Part shown: in pieces, positions 29,810 to 39,845 of the stretch
How positions within the stretch are numbered: position 1 is the first letter of the stretch
Layout of the letters: each line of letters begins with the position of its first letter
Source of the DNA: Fonsecaea monophora
Taxonomy: Eukaryota; Ascomycota; Eurotiomycetes; Chaetothyriales; Herpotrichiellaceae
DNA length: 64,000 nt
NCBI RefSeq assembly: GCF_001642475.1
Contig: NW_019174060.1
Coordinates: 1-64,000 of the forward strand
Direction of reading: 5' to 3'
Notes under the pieces: generated by a model
The model's input: the letters and a program-made list of their open reading frames with translations, nothing else
What the model was told of the DNA's origin: nothing
The model's database searches: none
Translations under genes and position numbers: made by a program

Positions 29810-31867
29810 TCAGGTGAAATTCCTGGGCCATCGTCTACCCCAGCGGTCGGGCTGCTCGTACACGCCCTGCGGACTCCATGGCATGTCGCCGTCCTTGTAA
29901 GGCGTAAGGGGGAGGTCGTACGGGATGCGCAGGCCGACCAGTGTTTCGGGACCAGGCGATGCTTCGGCGATGTCGTTCGAGGTGTGTGGAGGGTGTTGAG
30001 GTGTATCTCCTCCGAACACGGGAATCATCTTTATCTTTCGGGCATCACTGGTCTCTTCTCCCACTGCACCGTGCTCGTCCGTCTCACTGGCGCCTTCGGC
30101 GTCAAAGTTCTCGGCAAACAGCTCTGGCCAGACAAGCACGCCGATCTCGTAGCTCTGCACGACAATCTCCTTATCTTTCACGCGGAGAGTGCCCCAGGCC
30201 TGCTGGCTTAGATTCGCGCTCGTCAACAACGCCCACTTCACCTCCGGTCTTGGTTTCGTCGTCATCGGCTTGCTGGCAAAGCACACATATGTCTTGATGT
30301 GTGGTGCCGCCTCGTCTCTTCCCGCTCTTGCGTCTTTGATTGAGCCTCTGGTCCATTGACACAATGATCTTCGAAGGCCAGTGATTTGTTTCAAGTGAGC
30401 AGCGGATTGTGCCTTTGTGTGGATGGATCCGCCGGATGCGTACCCGTCGAGCGATGCCGCAACGTTGTGAGGTGTTGGGTAGATGATTGAGATGCGCTCG
30501 GGCTCCCATTCACGTGCTGGACTGGTTGAGGTAAATTGCAGGGCAGAGTAGAGCACTGGGAAGAACTGATTTAGCCAGCTCTGTGGGAGGGTGGCGATTG
30601 AGGAAATCTGGCAAACAACATGCGGTGACTCTGTGCCTGTCTGCTTGTTGGATGGTATAGTCTTCCCTTGTGTTGGGAGAATCGATCTCAACGCTCGCAA
30701 CAGACTTGGGTAGCCCCAGAGCTTCAAATCCCAGGCGACCTCGTTCTTCTGCGCGGTTGAGGACTCCTTCATTCGTGACGGAACGGAAGCAACAAGGGCA
30801 CCTCTGACGGTTCTAAAATCGAATTGAGCCAGTTGTTCCCGCAGGTCCTTTGTTTTTGATGCGTATGCGGTGAGATAGGCGAGCAAATCATGCTTAAATC
30901 TCGTCCCAGTTCCTATCTTGCCCGGTTTGTCTACCTGCTTGCCTTCTAGAAGTGGTAGCATAGGAGACAGCCATGCCGCCTGGGTCATGTTGGTCCAGTC
31001 CTTCTCCAAAATATTGGCTGTGTGGATAACAACCTGCGCAAGGTCATCGTGGGTAAAGAGAATGAACATCTTGCTATGGTGAGTTCCGAACTGGTCAGGC
31101 AAATAAGCAGTCGCGGCTTCAACATTGGTCCATCTCCGACACGCATCGTCGATGAGGATCTTGTTTGGAGAGTCATTCTTCCACGAGCCATGAAGAATCT
31201 TTACTTTGACACTGGGGCGAATATCGGGGTCGAAATGGGTCATCAGCCAGTCGACATCGAAGCAGTAGTTGAAGATCCATGCTTCCTTGATCAGTGGATT
31301 CCCGAGGATGTCATGTAGTGAGACAGTATCAGCGTTCTTGGAAGGCGGAAGGTCACGTATGGTCGTGAGTCTGAAAGGGGAGGGAACGAGCTTCGCTGTA
31401 GAGGTTTGGCTGGATTCAATGTTGGTGTATTGACTGTCTGAATCTGCGTGGACTCGCTTGGGTGATTGAATCTGAGGTAGCGGAGGACGAGGAGGATCGT
31501 CCTTTTTTGGGCTCTCGCTCGTCTGGGTCTGCGGCTGCGGCGTCGTTGTTCCCGATCTCGAGATGCCTGGAGGTGAGATTGACCTTGAGATTGAACTGAG
31601 GAACGCGGCTCTCTTCACCCGGATGGATGCTGGGTCCGCGACATTGCTGTCTGGAGGCGATCTCTGCGAGGCCGATGGAATGTGACTTGGGTTGGAGTCG
31701 AGCTTGACTCGTTTTGAAGGTCTTCCGGCCATCAGAGGGAAACCTGACAGCTGTCGTGTGAAGTTGTGAGCAGGTTGAAATCCTGAGCGAGTTGCGGCGA
31801 AGATGGATGAAAGAGTCGAGCGAGAAGTGAATCGGAAGATCCCGAAGGTGACGCACGACACCGACAT
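29810..31867 (-). CDS. TDP1: Tyrosyl-DNA phosphodiesterase 1
   Basis: Removes stalled topoisomerase I peptides and other 3' blocks from DNA. The 685-residue intronless ORF has both HKN catalytic motifs of the phospholipase D superfamily: His264-Lys266 with Asn285 (THHSKMFIL...IHTAN) and His523-Lys525 with Asn552 (HIKTYVCF...LLTSANLS). The first 45 residues contain no acidic residue, have several Arg, and are Ser/Thr-rich, like a mitochondrial presequence. A second ATG at 31732 (residue 46) begins MAGRPSKRVKLDS, a nuclear-localisation-like start. Residues 60-165 are disordered. Two starts could give mitochondrial and nuclear forms; this is inferred. The gene lies 276 bases downstream of ALG7 on the same strand. 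Confidence 0.95.
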   Translation of the reverse strand: MSVSCVTFGIFRFTSRSTLSSIFAATRSGFQPAHNFTRQLSGFPLMAGRPSKRVKLDSNPSHIPSASQRSPPDSNVADPASIRVKRAAFLSSISRSISPPGISRSGTTTPQPQTQTSESPKKDDPPRPPLPQIQSPKRVHADSDSQYTNIESSQTSTAKLVPSPFRLTTIRDLPPSKNADTVSLHDILGNPLIKEAWIFNYCFDVDWLMTHFDPDIRPSVKVKILHGSWKNDSPNKILIDDACRRWTNVEAATAYLPDQFGTHHSKMFILFTHDDLAQVVIHTANILEKDWTNMTQAAWLSPMLPLLEGKQVDKPGKIGTGTRFKHDLLAYLTAYASKTKDLREQLAQFDFRTVRGALVASVPSRMKESSTAQKNEVAWDLKLWGYPSLLRALRSILPTQGKTIPSNKQTGTESPHVVCQISSIATLPQSWLNQFFPVLYSALQFTSTSPAREWEPERISIIYPTPHNVAASLDGYASGGSIHTKAQSAAHLKQITGLRRSLCQWTRGSIKDARAGRDEAAPHIKTYVCFASKPMTTKPRPEVKWALLTSANLSQQAWGTLRVKDKEIVVQSYEIGVLVWPELFAENFDAEGASETDEHGAVGEETSDARKIKMIPVFGGDTPQHPPHTSNDIAEASPGPETLVGLRIPYDLPLTPYKDGDMPWSPQGVYEQPDRWGRRWPRNFT

Positions 31868-32143
31868 TTACCAAAGACCTGCCCGATCACCCCATACAAC
31901 GACTCGGTAGCCTTACAAACTCATCTGGGGATCCTATTACCCGTGTAAGGCAATTTGCAGTTAACTAGAAGACGCATTAGGACACGCTTGGAAGGCTGGA
32001 AGGCTGCAGTGGGTGACCTGGGATTCGGATCATCTTCGGCACATACTACACGAGGAATACAAGGCATATCAGATAAAGGTTGATTCGTCTATATCACAGG
32101 GGTATCAATCAAGGTCTATACGCTATTTCACGCCATATGTCTA

Positions 32144-33637
32144 CTACACCGCAGACCCCAGCCCCCGATTATCAATGCCGAATATTATCAACGCCATCGT
32201 GTGCCGCACAAACAGCCCTAAGAGGCCACAGCACGTCTGCATGACCAGCAACTCCCTTGTGAGCTGTTCTTCTCTCATAGGACCCCTCCATACCAGCCAC
32301 AAATTGATAATGGTCAGATTCGATGTGCTAGAGATGCGGTTCGTCTTGGAATCCACCGTCACTTGAATTAGGTGTAACTTCTCGAGGAAGAAGAATACCG
32401 CCGTGAGAAGCTTGCTGGGAGGCCTCTCCGGTGGCCATGGTGTCACACTGGGCTCGAGGAGGCCTGTTCTTGCGTTAAACTTGGGTAGCCGATGTCGAGG
32501 ACACGGAATCAGGTGGAATAGCTGTGGAGTACTGTAGAGGAAGTTGGCAATCTGTGGAATCAGAAGCAGAAGGAGTGTCTTGCTGAAATGCGCCATGATC
32601 GCCACCACCGCAAATGTCATGCCTGCGACATAGCAATATGTGTCCCCAACGAAGACTCTAGCTGGGTATCGGTTGTGGATGTAAAGGGCTGTCGACACGG
32701 CCAAGAATGGCAATAAGATATACAGCGTCATGAGATGTCCATCGGTGGCAGGATGTGGGCGCGTTGCATAGGCGTGGTTCAAGACCGGATTCCCAGGGAA
32801 AGGGACCAGATAGAGTGCTGAATTGAGCACCAAGAGTCCCGCAATCACCAGTGACTGTCCAACTTCAATCCCATTGACCCCTGCGAGGATGTTGATGGAG
32901 TTTGGGGCAAATATTGACAGTGCTGACATGTACAGGTAATAGAAGAATGACAGGTCGATGAGACGAGCTTGATTAGGCATGTAAGGGACAAGGAAATTGG
33001 GAACCACCACCGAAGTGACGCCAAAGTCGACATAGTAAACAATCAGCAGGGGTAGTGATGCTACCGCGGGGATGAAGAACTTGTGTCTCCAGCGAAGGTC
33101 GAGGAGGTCGTCGCATATACCAAGTATGGTCGTGGCTTGGAGCGTGTTCAGTGCCGATTGATACGAGGACAGTTTCGAGTGAGGAAATCGGTGCAAAAAG
33201 CGTCCAGTCTCGACCTCAGTGACTGTGAGAACGACATCCCGGTTTCCTCCACCGGACGTAGCAGCGACGATGTCCTTGTAGAAGGCGAAAGGAATGAAGG
33301 CCATCAGAGCCAGTATGTAGACCGCCGCAGCCACTGCCCCCATGGCCTCAGGACTATGCAGATTAGCGTCCGCACCCTATTCAGCATTGAAAACTGCTCA
33401 CATCTCTTTAGGCATGATCTTGCTCATGTCTCTCCCTTTCAGGCCAGCCTTGACAAAAGCCGGGCCGGACCATCGCACAAAAGCATAAGTCATAGAGAAA
33501 GCCAGGGTCGAGAACGCGAGGGATGCCACAAGAGGGGCTCCATCTCCCTGGAAGGTGTTGGCAATCACAGCCAGAGAAGCTCCGGTGGCCACAAACAGCG
33601 ACCATTTCTCTGAAGGGCTGAGTGCGGAAGAAGCCAT
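32144..33637 (-). CDS. ALG7: UDP-GlcNAc:dolichyl-P GlcNAc-1-P transferase
   Basis: First enzyme of the dolichol-linked oligosaccharide pathway for N-glycosylation, in the ER membrane; the animal orthologue is DPAGT1, the tunicamycin target. Exons 33637-33402 and 33353-32144 join across a 48-base intron (GTGAGC...CATAG) to give 481 aa. The join restores PKEIPEAMGAV, where the EAMG motif is a family signature. Other signatures are ICDDLLDLRWRHKF (the DDxxD-type motif), SINILAGVNGIEVGQS and RVFVGDTYCYVAGM. About ten membrane helices are visible. The start at 33637 (MASSALSPSEKW) gives the expected short N-terminus; the ORF continues upstream but without family likeness. Divergent from SEH1. Confidence 0.95.
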
Positions 33638-34245
33638 GATGTTCTTGATGTAAGATGCGACTTTTGTGTTACCTCGACCGCACAGAGATGGGAGCCATGG
33701 TAATGCTTCACCCAGACGAGACTGCGCGCCGGTGAATGTACCAACAACAGCCTTTTTGTCGAACAATGGTAGGATGCTGTGAGATATCAAGTTGGCGACC
33801 TGACAATCTGTCCTTTGGTCAATCCCAGCTTGTAGTCTTCGGAATAATGATAATCCGACGGAGCCAGCCTCGCAGATATTCAGCCAATCAGGGGCTGCTT
33901 GAAACCAACCAACCAAACCTCGAAAGCTACTATTGACATCCACGAAAATGCCTCTCTATTTCTTGCTCTCTGTATCCAATATTGTCAGTTGTGGGTTATA
34001 CCGAGCTCCGAGACACCTCTAAGAATCTATCTACCGGAAATGAAAGCTATTAGCATGCAATGTCTCAGCACGGCCTAACCTGACACATCCTTGTCCATCA
34101 ATCGACCTCAGGAATGAAGTATTTACTTCCCCCAAGCCACTTATGACCACGACTTCCCCTGCCGAATCTGCTCTCTGCTTGATCACTCAGACGTTCAATT
34201 GAGCAGCTTCCGGGTCGCTACTAATAGCGCCGTCTGCTCTCCACA
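33638..34245. promoter_or_regulatory. Divergent promoter region, ALG7 / SEH1
   Basis: 608 bases between divergent start codons. The minus frame upstream of ALG7 remains open for 102 codons but lacks family character, so it is taken as 5' untranslated sequence. No clear TATA box was seen. Confidence 0.4.
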
Positions 34246-35859
34246 ATGGGTAAAAGCTCGGCGTTCGATCCGGGCCATCACGATCGCGTCACAGTGGTGC
34301 ACACCAACTTCAACGGCACCCTCATCCTGACGGCGTCGATAGACCACCGGATCAAGGTCTGGGAGCGAGATCCGAAGACGGGTGAGAGAAAGTTGCTGGA
34401 CACCTTCACGGCACATGACTCCGATGTGAGAGATGTGAGTTTTAAAGAAATCCTTTTGGCTTCCCGATCCCATCTATTTTCCTTTCCTCTTTTTATGCGT
34501 ACTCCCTGCTAACCAGACAACGCAATATGTACCAAAAAGGCCAAGTTCCTACACCCAACGCTAGGCACACACCTAGGCAGCATAGGCAACGATCTCAAAT
34601 TCCACCTCTGGAGTGAAGACGCTTCGCAAGCTCCTCGAGGAGGCCATCGGTTTAGGCGCGTCGCGACAATCCCATCGACGCCGCGCGTGCCATTTGTGAG
34701 CATGGACGTCAAGACGCTGGCAACGGACCACGTGTCGACGTTCCTGGCCCTGATTGACCGACAGGGCCTGCTGAGCATCTACGAGCCGAGCACACCGGAC
34801 GATCTGCGAGAGTGGACGCTACTGGACTGCTTCAACGTGTGCGCGACGGGTACAAGCGCCACGCCCGGCCGCGGCGAAGAGACCAGCTTCAAAGTGCGCT
34901 TCGACCCGAACCCGACGCCGCTGGCTTACATCAACTCGGTCAGCGACGACCGCGACCAATTGGGCATCGTGGTCTGCGCGCTCAACGAGGTCAAGATCTA
35001 TCGCAGCGTCGTGCCCTCGCACACCGGTACCAGCGCGGACGTGAGCATGGGTGGCATAGGCATGGGCATCAGCGGTGGCACGGGCATCTCGGGTGGCAGC
35101 AACGCCAGCCACCGACTGATGTTCTACGAGGCCATCAGACTGCCCACGCATCCAACGCTGGTGCGGGACGTGGCATGGGCGCCGTTCAGCGTGCGTGGCA
35201 CCGACCGCATCGCGACGGCGTGCAAAGACGGCGCCGTACGCATCTTTGAACTCGGTGTCGCTGACGGCCCTGGCGCTGCGGCCAGAGACGGCGATGACAG
35301 TCGGCAACAGCGCAACAATGGCCCTCCAGGCCGCAACAACGGCGCAGACCCGCAACACTCTACACCAACGCCAACAACACGTAGCATGAGTATGCAACAA
35401 CAGTCACAACAGCAACATCAATCGAGTCTGACGACCCAAATCGCCGGCCGACACGGGACCACCGTGACGCACCACACGTCCCCTTCGTCCTCCGGGACAT
35501 CGGCGCCGCAACACTCGGCGAACCCCGCCCGGACGGCCTACACGTTTCCTTACATGACCACCCTCTCGTCTGCTACCACGCTCGCCCAGGCGCACACGGA
35601 CGCCTGGTCCGTCATGTTCGACTCGCAGGGCCAGGTGCTCATGAGCACCGGCGGCGACGGGGTGACCAAGGTGTGGAGGAAGAGTGTGCTGGGTGGGCAG
35701 TGGATGATGTTTGCGGGACAGGAGATTACGGGTGATGATAATGATGATGACGACGACGAGGATGAAGATGATGATGACGATGACGATGAAGCGGACGAAG
35801 AACACAGGGAAGACGGCAATAGAGTGAATGGGAAGAAACAGGGGACAGAGACGGCGTAG
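34246..35859 (+). CDS. SEH1: Nucleoporin Seh1-like WD40 protein
   Basis: WD40 beta-propeller of the Nup84/Nup107 nuclear-pore scaffold, in fungi also part of the SEA/GATOR2 complex at the vacuole. Exons 34246-34434 and 34540-35859 join across a 105-base intron to give 502 aa. The start MGKSSAFDPGHHDRVTVVHTNF leads to DHRIKVWERD, the next blade to NDLKFHLWSED, then ALIDRQGLLSIYEPS, TACKDGAVRIFEL and TGGDGVTKVWRKS. A low-complexity insert of about 100 residues rich in Gln, Asn, Thr and Ser interrupts the propeller after the fifth blade. The protein ends in an acidic run encoded by GAT/GAC triplet repeats (about 35735-35800). Family members are usually 330-380 aa. Confidence 0.9.
35735..35800 (+). 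repeat. GAT/GAC triplet repeat encoding a poly-Asp tail
   Basis: About 22 codons that are nearly all GAT, GAC, GAA or GAG, near the 3' end of the Seh1-like gene. They encode an Asp/Glu run broken by one Asn. Confidence 0.8.
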
Positions 35860-36135
35860 GATGACCACAGTGTGTATGTGTGTGGTTATGGCGAGGACAT
35901 CCCTCCTGTGCTACTTTGGGCCTGGTTCTCAAGAGGTCCACGACTTTCGTCGATCGAAAAATCCACAACGCGGCAAACCGTCAGCGTTGCTACTACAACC
36001 ATAAAGAGGCAAGTTGTGTTGTGTTGGTGTGTCTGAGAAAGATGTATTGGTCAAAAGTCAAGAACAACCGTTCAGCCGTGGGCACTACCAAGTCTGTCCG
36101 CTTCCATGGCCTGCCTGCTGCCCAAGGAGACCTCT

Positions 36136-36863
36136 TTAATTCCCGCCGACGGCCTCGGGCGCCTTGTGCGGATCAAAGCCGTACTTGAGCTTGAGACTGT
36201 CGACGAGCTTGATGTAGCGCTCCTCAGCGGCCTCGGCGGTGGTACCGGCATCGACCTCCTTCTGCCAGGCCTTGTGCTTCGCTTTGCCCTGTTCACAAGA
36301 GACAAAGAATCGGGTTAGTGGCATGGACTTTTTTTGGGATGGAAATATACAAAGTGATATATAGGATTGGGGTCTGGTACCTTCAGGTCGAACATTCCTG
36401 GAGCGGGAGCCTTGGAGATATCCTCGCCATTGGCGACCTTGAAGAGGGCGTAAAGCTAGATATTACGGAGAGATTAGTTAGAATTTGTTAATGCTTAGGT
36501 CTTGCTTAGGAAGAAAAAAATCATAGGGCCGTCCAGGAACAGAAATGTGGGATGTTCAGAAGCTTTGTGACACAGGGTTGGCGGGACAGAGCTGCTAGGA
36601 GAAGATGCCTCCACGTAGAGCATCCAGCATTTTGCAATCATTTGCAATGGTCTCACCAACTCGATCGTAGTGGGGGCTCGTGTCTCCTTTCCTCCCGTTT
36701 CCTTTTTTCAGGGGCCCCCTCCCTTACATTCCTCTCCACCGAAAGTTGCCAGCAAGAAAAGACATGTCAGATAGGAACTCACCTCCAATAACTCGTCATT
36801 GCTGGGCTTGGCCTTGAGCAGACGACTGTCGTCGGCGGCCTTTTGAAACGCTGCGGAAGGCAT
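36136..36863 (-). CDS. ACB1: Acyl-CoA-binding protein
   Basis: Small cytosolic carrier of medium- and long-chain acyl-CoA. Three exons are read: 36863-36783, 36455-36381 and 36288-36136, giving 102 aa, all in phase 0. The first intron is unusually long for this window (327 bases, 36456-36782) and the second is 92 bases (36289-36380). Exon 1 gives MPSAAFQKAADDSRLL, exon 2 LYALFKVANGEDISKAP, and exon 3 KAWQKEVDAGTTAEAAEERY and LVDSLKLKYG. This matches the four-helix fold, with the acyl-CoA-contacting Tyr and Lys of the LYALFK segment and the KAWxK segment. It is tail-to-tail with SEH1. It was recovered only by joining exons. Confidence 0.93.
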
Positions 36864-38040
36864 CTTTTCAACGACCCGGAGATTGTATTTTGTTTACTTT
36901 TTTCCTTTTCCGAACTAAAAGGCAGGCCCTGGCTGCACTCGCAAAACTGAGAGGAAGAGAAATCTCTGAGAGGGAGGCTTGGATGGAGTTAACGGACGGT
37001 GTGGAGGGGTGCCTGCGTTGCGTGCTCAGCGTTAGCACCGACTGACCCTAGTCACAAGAACATGTATAACAGAGACGGCTGAAGGGTGAACTGGCTGCTA
37101 GGCAAGATCTAGAGCCGGATGGACGGCGAATGTCTGTGAGAGGGAATGTCCTCGATCCATCAAGGACTGGAGGTTGAGACACCACCTCTAGTGTCACCGC
37201 CTACCGTGGTGGTGGTAATGACGCATTGGTCGCTTGGAGGGGTAATAGAGACAGTAACTGACCTCTGGTGTTTCTTGGTTGGCAGGATACTGTATCAAGA
37301 TTCTGCTCAAGGTACAACGCAAGCAATGCAGAGCAGATGTCACAAGGATGTAAAACACCGCAGGCGGAGGAAACGTCAACAGATGGTAATTATTTGGTGG
37401 TTGATCCCCCCAACCAAAAAACGACGTCAGAGTCCAGAGGACCCATTTCTTTGCGCTTTTGGTGGGGGACGAATATCCTCCGAGTGGCGCTGACCGAGGG
37501 CTGTTTCTTTACCAAGTCACGCAAGTACAAGTACGAGGTACCTCGTTGTTGAACCAGCCACACAGCTACAGGAGGTAGTGTTTGTGAACAACAAGTCACT
37601 ATTTTCATTGCTGGTGGCAAAGGCTGTTGCTGTTGCCATTGCTGTTATTCATCCACCATTAGGATCACTATCCAGCAGAGCATTGTCCAGCAATCATTAA
37701 CTCATCCAGCTCTTTTTTGGTTTCCGAGGCTGATCGTGAGTGTAGATCAAAGTGCTGCACCAAAGCCACTCCATCTGAAAAGAGATCCAGTAAAAAGCAC
37801 ATGTAGTCGCATTCCCATCCATCGTGCTCCATACGCCGTTGCGTGCTTGTGATGATCCGTAGCCCCCGCTTTCAATATGCTCACTCCTCAGTCTATGACA
37901 AGTGCCATATCACACCAACAAGAGTGGATCATTGATCGTGCTTCATGTTGCACATGAGCACCAATGAAACGTATGTCGTTTACACCAACGAGGTTATCCA
38001 AGAGGACGACCACCGCGAGATCTCCTCTGAGGCACAGCGA
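36864..38040. other. Gene-free spacer upstream of ACB1
   Basis: About 1.2 kb between the ACB1 start and the U-box gene stop. It should hold the ACB1 promoter and the U-box gene 3' untranslated region. Small overlapping ORFs (37146-37552) have no family likeness. Confidence 0.4.
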
Positions 38041-39029
38041 CTACCAATCAGCGGCCCAACCGTTCTTCTCCAGAAACTCTGCACAGGCATTCTTCAACGC
38101 GACATTGGGTATCAGGTTGTCCGGCTTGAGAGGCTGCCTTGTGAGGGGGTCAGTTCCGACGACCTTGATGTGTTTTAACAAAGACACCCGCTCGTATGAG
38201 ACGCCAGTAGGTGTTACAACAGGGTCGTGCATCACTTCGAACGTTATGGGGTCAATGAGCCAGTCAGGGACAACCTGTGCACGGCAGCCAGATTAGCAAC
38301 ATAGTCACATAGAGGCAACGTCTGTGCACATACTCTCTCCGCCGAATCTGGTACACCCTTGTCCTCAAAGCCCCGTCTGATATTTGCTCTTCTCACTTCA
38401 GCCTCTCTTTGAAGTTCTTCAATCTCCTCCCGACGTCCCGTGTCCCCAATCTCGCCTGCCTTGAACTTTTCTTCCACAGCGTCAAGGTCTCGTTGTAATT
38501 GTGCGTCCAGCAGGTCTTCAACCAATGCCAACGTCTCATTCATCTCTCGCAAACGCGCCGTCTCTTTAGCCTGCCATTGTGCTTGCTTCGCTTTCAAAAT
38601 GAAATTGCTGATCAACTCTGCAGAGCTGTCGTGTGTCTCTAGACAAATGGCATATGCTGTTTTGGCCTCCTCCAGCGCTTCGGTGACATGACGTTGCGCC
38701 AGGAGGGCTTGCGCCAGATAATAATGAGATTTCATGGCGGCATTCTTGTGTTTGACACCGTATAATTCTATCGCCTTGCGCGCGTCGGTTTCAGCGCCGG
38801 GCCAGTCTTGGAGACGGATGCGGGTGAGGGCTCGGTTAGCAAAGACTTTGGGGTCGGAGCGGGAGTGTTCAGCGATCCTGTTTCATTTACAAGGTTAGGA
38901 CCTTGGATGTTCAAAGACAAACGCAGCGATGAGGGTGGAACGAGAGACGCACGCTTGGGTATAGAGTTGCTCGGCTTCCTTGTACTCGCCGGCTTTGAAC
39001 TTCTCGTTGCCTAGTTCTCGGAAAGACAT
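38041..39029 (-). CDS. CHIP/STUB1-like TPR and U-box ubiquitin ligase
   Basis: Co-chaperone E3 ligase that in animals binds Hsp70/Hsp90 C-termini by TPRs and ubiquitinates misfolded clients. Exons 39029-38953, 38877-38334 and 38274-38041 give 284 aa. The first exon opens MSFRELGNEKFKAGEYKEAE, a TPR helix pair; TPRs continue through SDPKVFANRALTRI and KSHYYLAQALLAQ. A long charged coiled coil follows (about residues 130-200), as in CHIP. The C-terminal U-box begins VVPDWLIDPITFEVMHDPVV and ends in LKNACAEFLEKNGW. The first donor is GTGCGT, less usual, but the phase and family sequence support it. Length is close to animal CHIP (about 300 aa). Confidence 0.93.
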
Positions 39030-39845
39030 GGCGGGCTAATGGTCAAATACTCTAGATTCTAGGAAGATGAAATGTCAATCAAGTATGGAAAAGACAACCT
39101 CAATAAAATTGACAGTCAGTTAATCTGGTAAGGGTAAAAGCAGCGCATGCAGCATGTAGTGAAGAGCGACAGCAACCGAGCAAATGCATCTACTTGTACA
39201 ATCATAAAATGTTAACAGCCGAGACGCATAGCTGTCCAAGAGTGTCCAAATATCCAGAAAACCGATCGTGCGACGCCTGGTCGATGGTCGGATATCGTGG
39301 CAAGTCAGCCTTGGGGACAGAAGGTGATGGATGCGTTTGGATACTTTTGGGAGAAGAGACACTGCACAACGCATCACAAGGCGGAGTTCGGACGAATTTA
39401 GATGCGTAAGTTGCGGGTACAGGCACGGGATGCGGAGAAGCACACCTGCACCTTCCCGCCCAGACTACCTCTTGCCTAGGCGTGCCCTCATCCTCACAGC
39501 TGCACCAGTTGCCCAGCCACAGCCTCTCAACCAACCAGGGAACGATATAGACTTCAAACCATAATATAATCACAGTGAATTGCTTTCATTGAATTTCATA
39601 CTGCCATGACATGTCATGGGTATTTGGAGTGGTCTTGTGAGAAAGCTTCCGAAGGCTCAATTTCCTCAATCACTCCTTGGAATCGACAGTGTATTCCATA
39701 TCCACAGTCGCCCCCAACCCATTTGCCCTGTCTCCGTTTTCCTGGAACGCCCAACTCAACTGTACATATCGCTGCTGAAGGTAAAAATGGTTTCCATGAT
39801 CTAATTCATCAATCCGCTGTCATTTCCATTCGACATACGCTGCAT
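39030..39845. other. Spacer between desaturase 3' end and U-box gene start
   Basis: 816 bases holding the U-box gene promoter and the desaturase 3' untranslated region. ORFs here lie on both strands and show no domain. Confidence 0.4.

Noticed and set aside
29474..30211. 245-codon plus ORF antisense to TDP1
   Set aside because: A shadow of the TDP1 coding frame, with no family likeness of its own.
34819..35400. 193-codon minus ORF inside SEH1
   Set aside because: Antisense to the WD40 gene; Ala/Arg/His-rich as expected from a reversed GC-rich coding frame.
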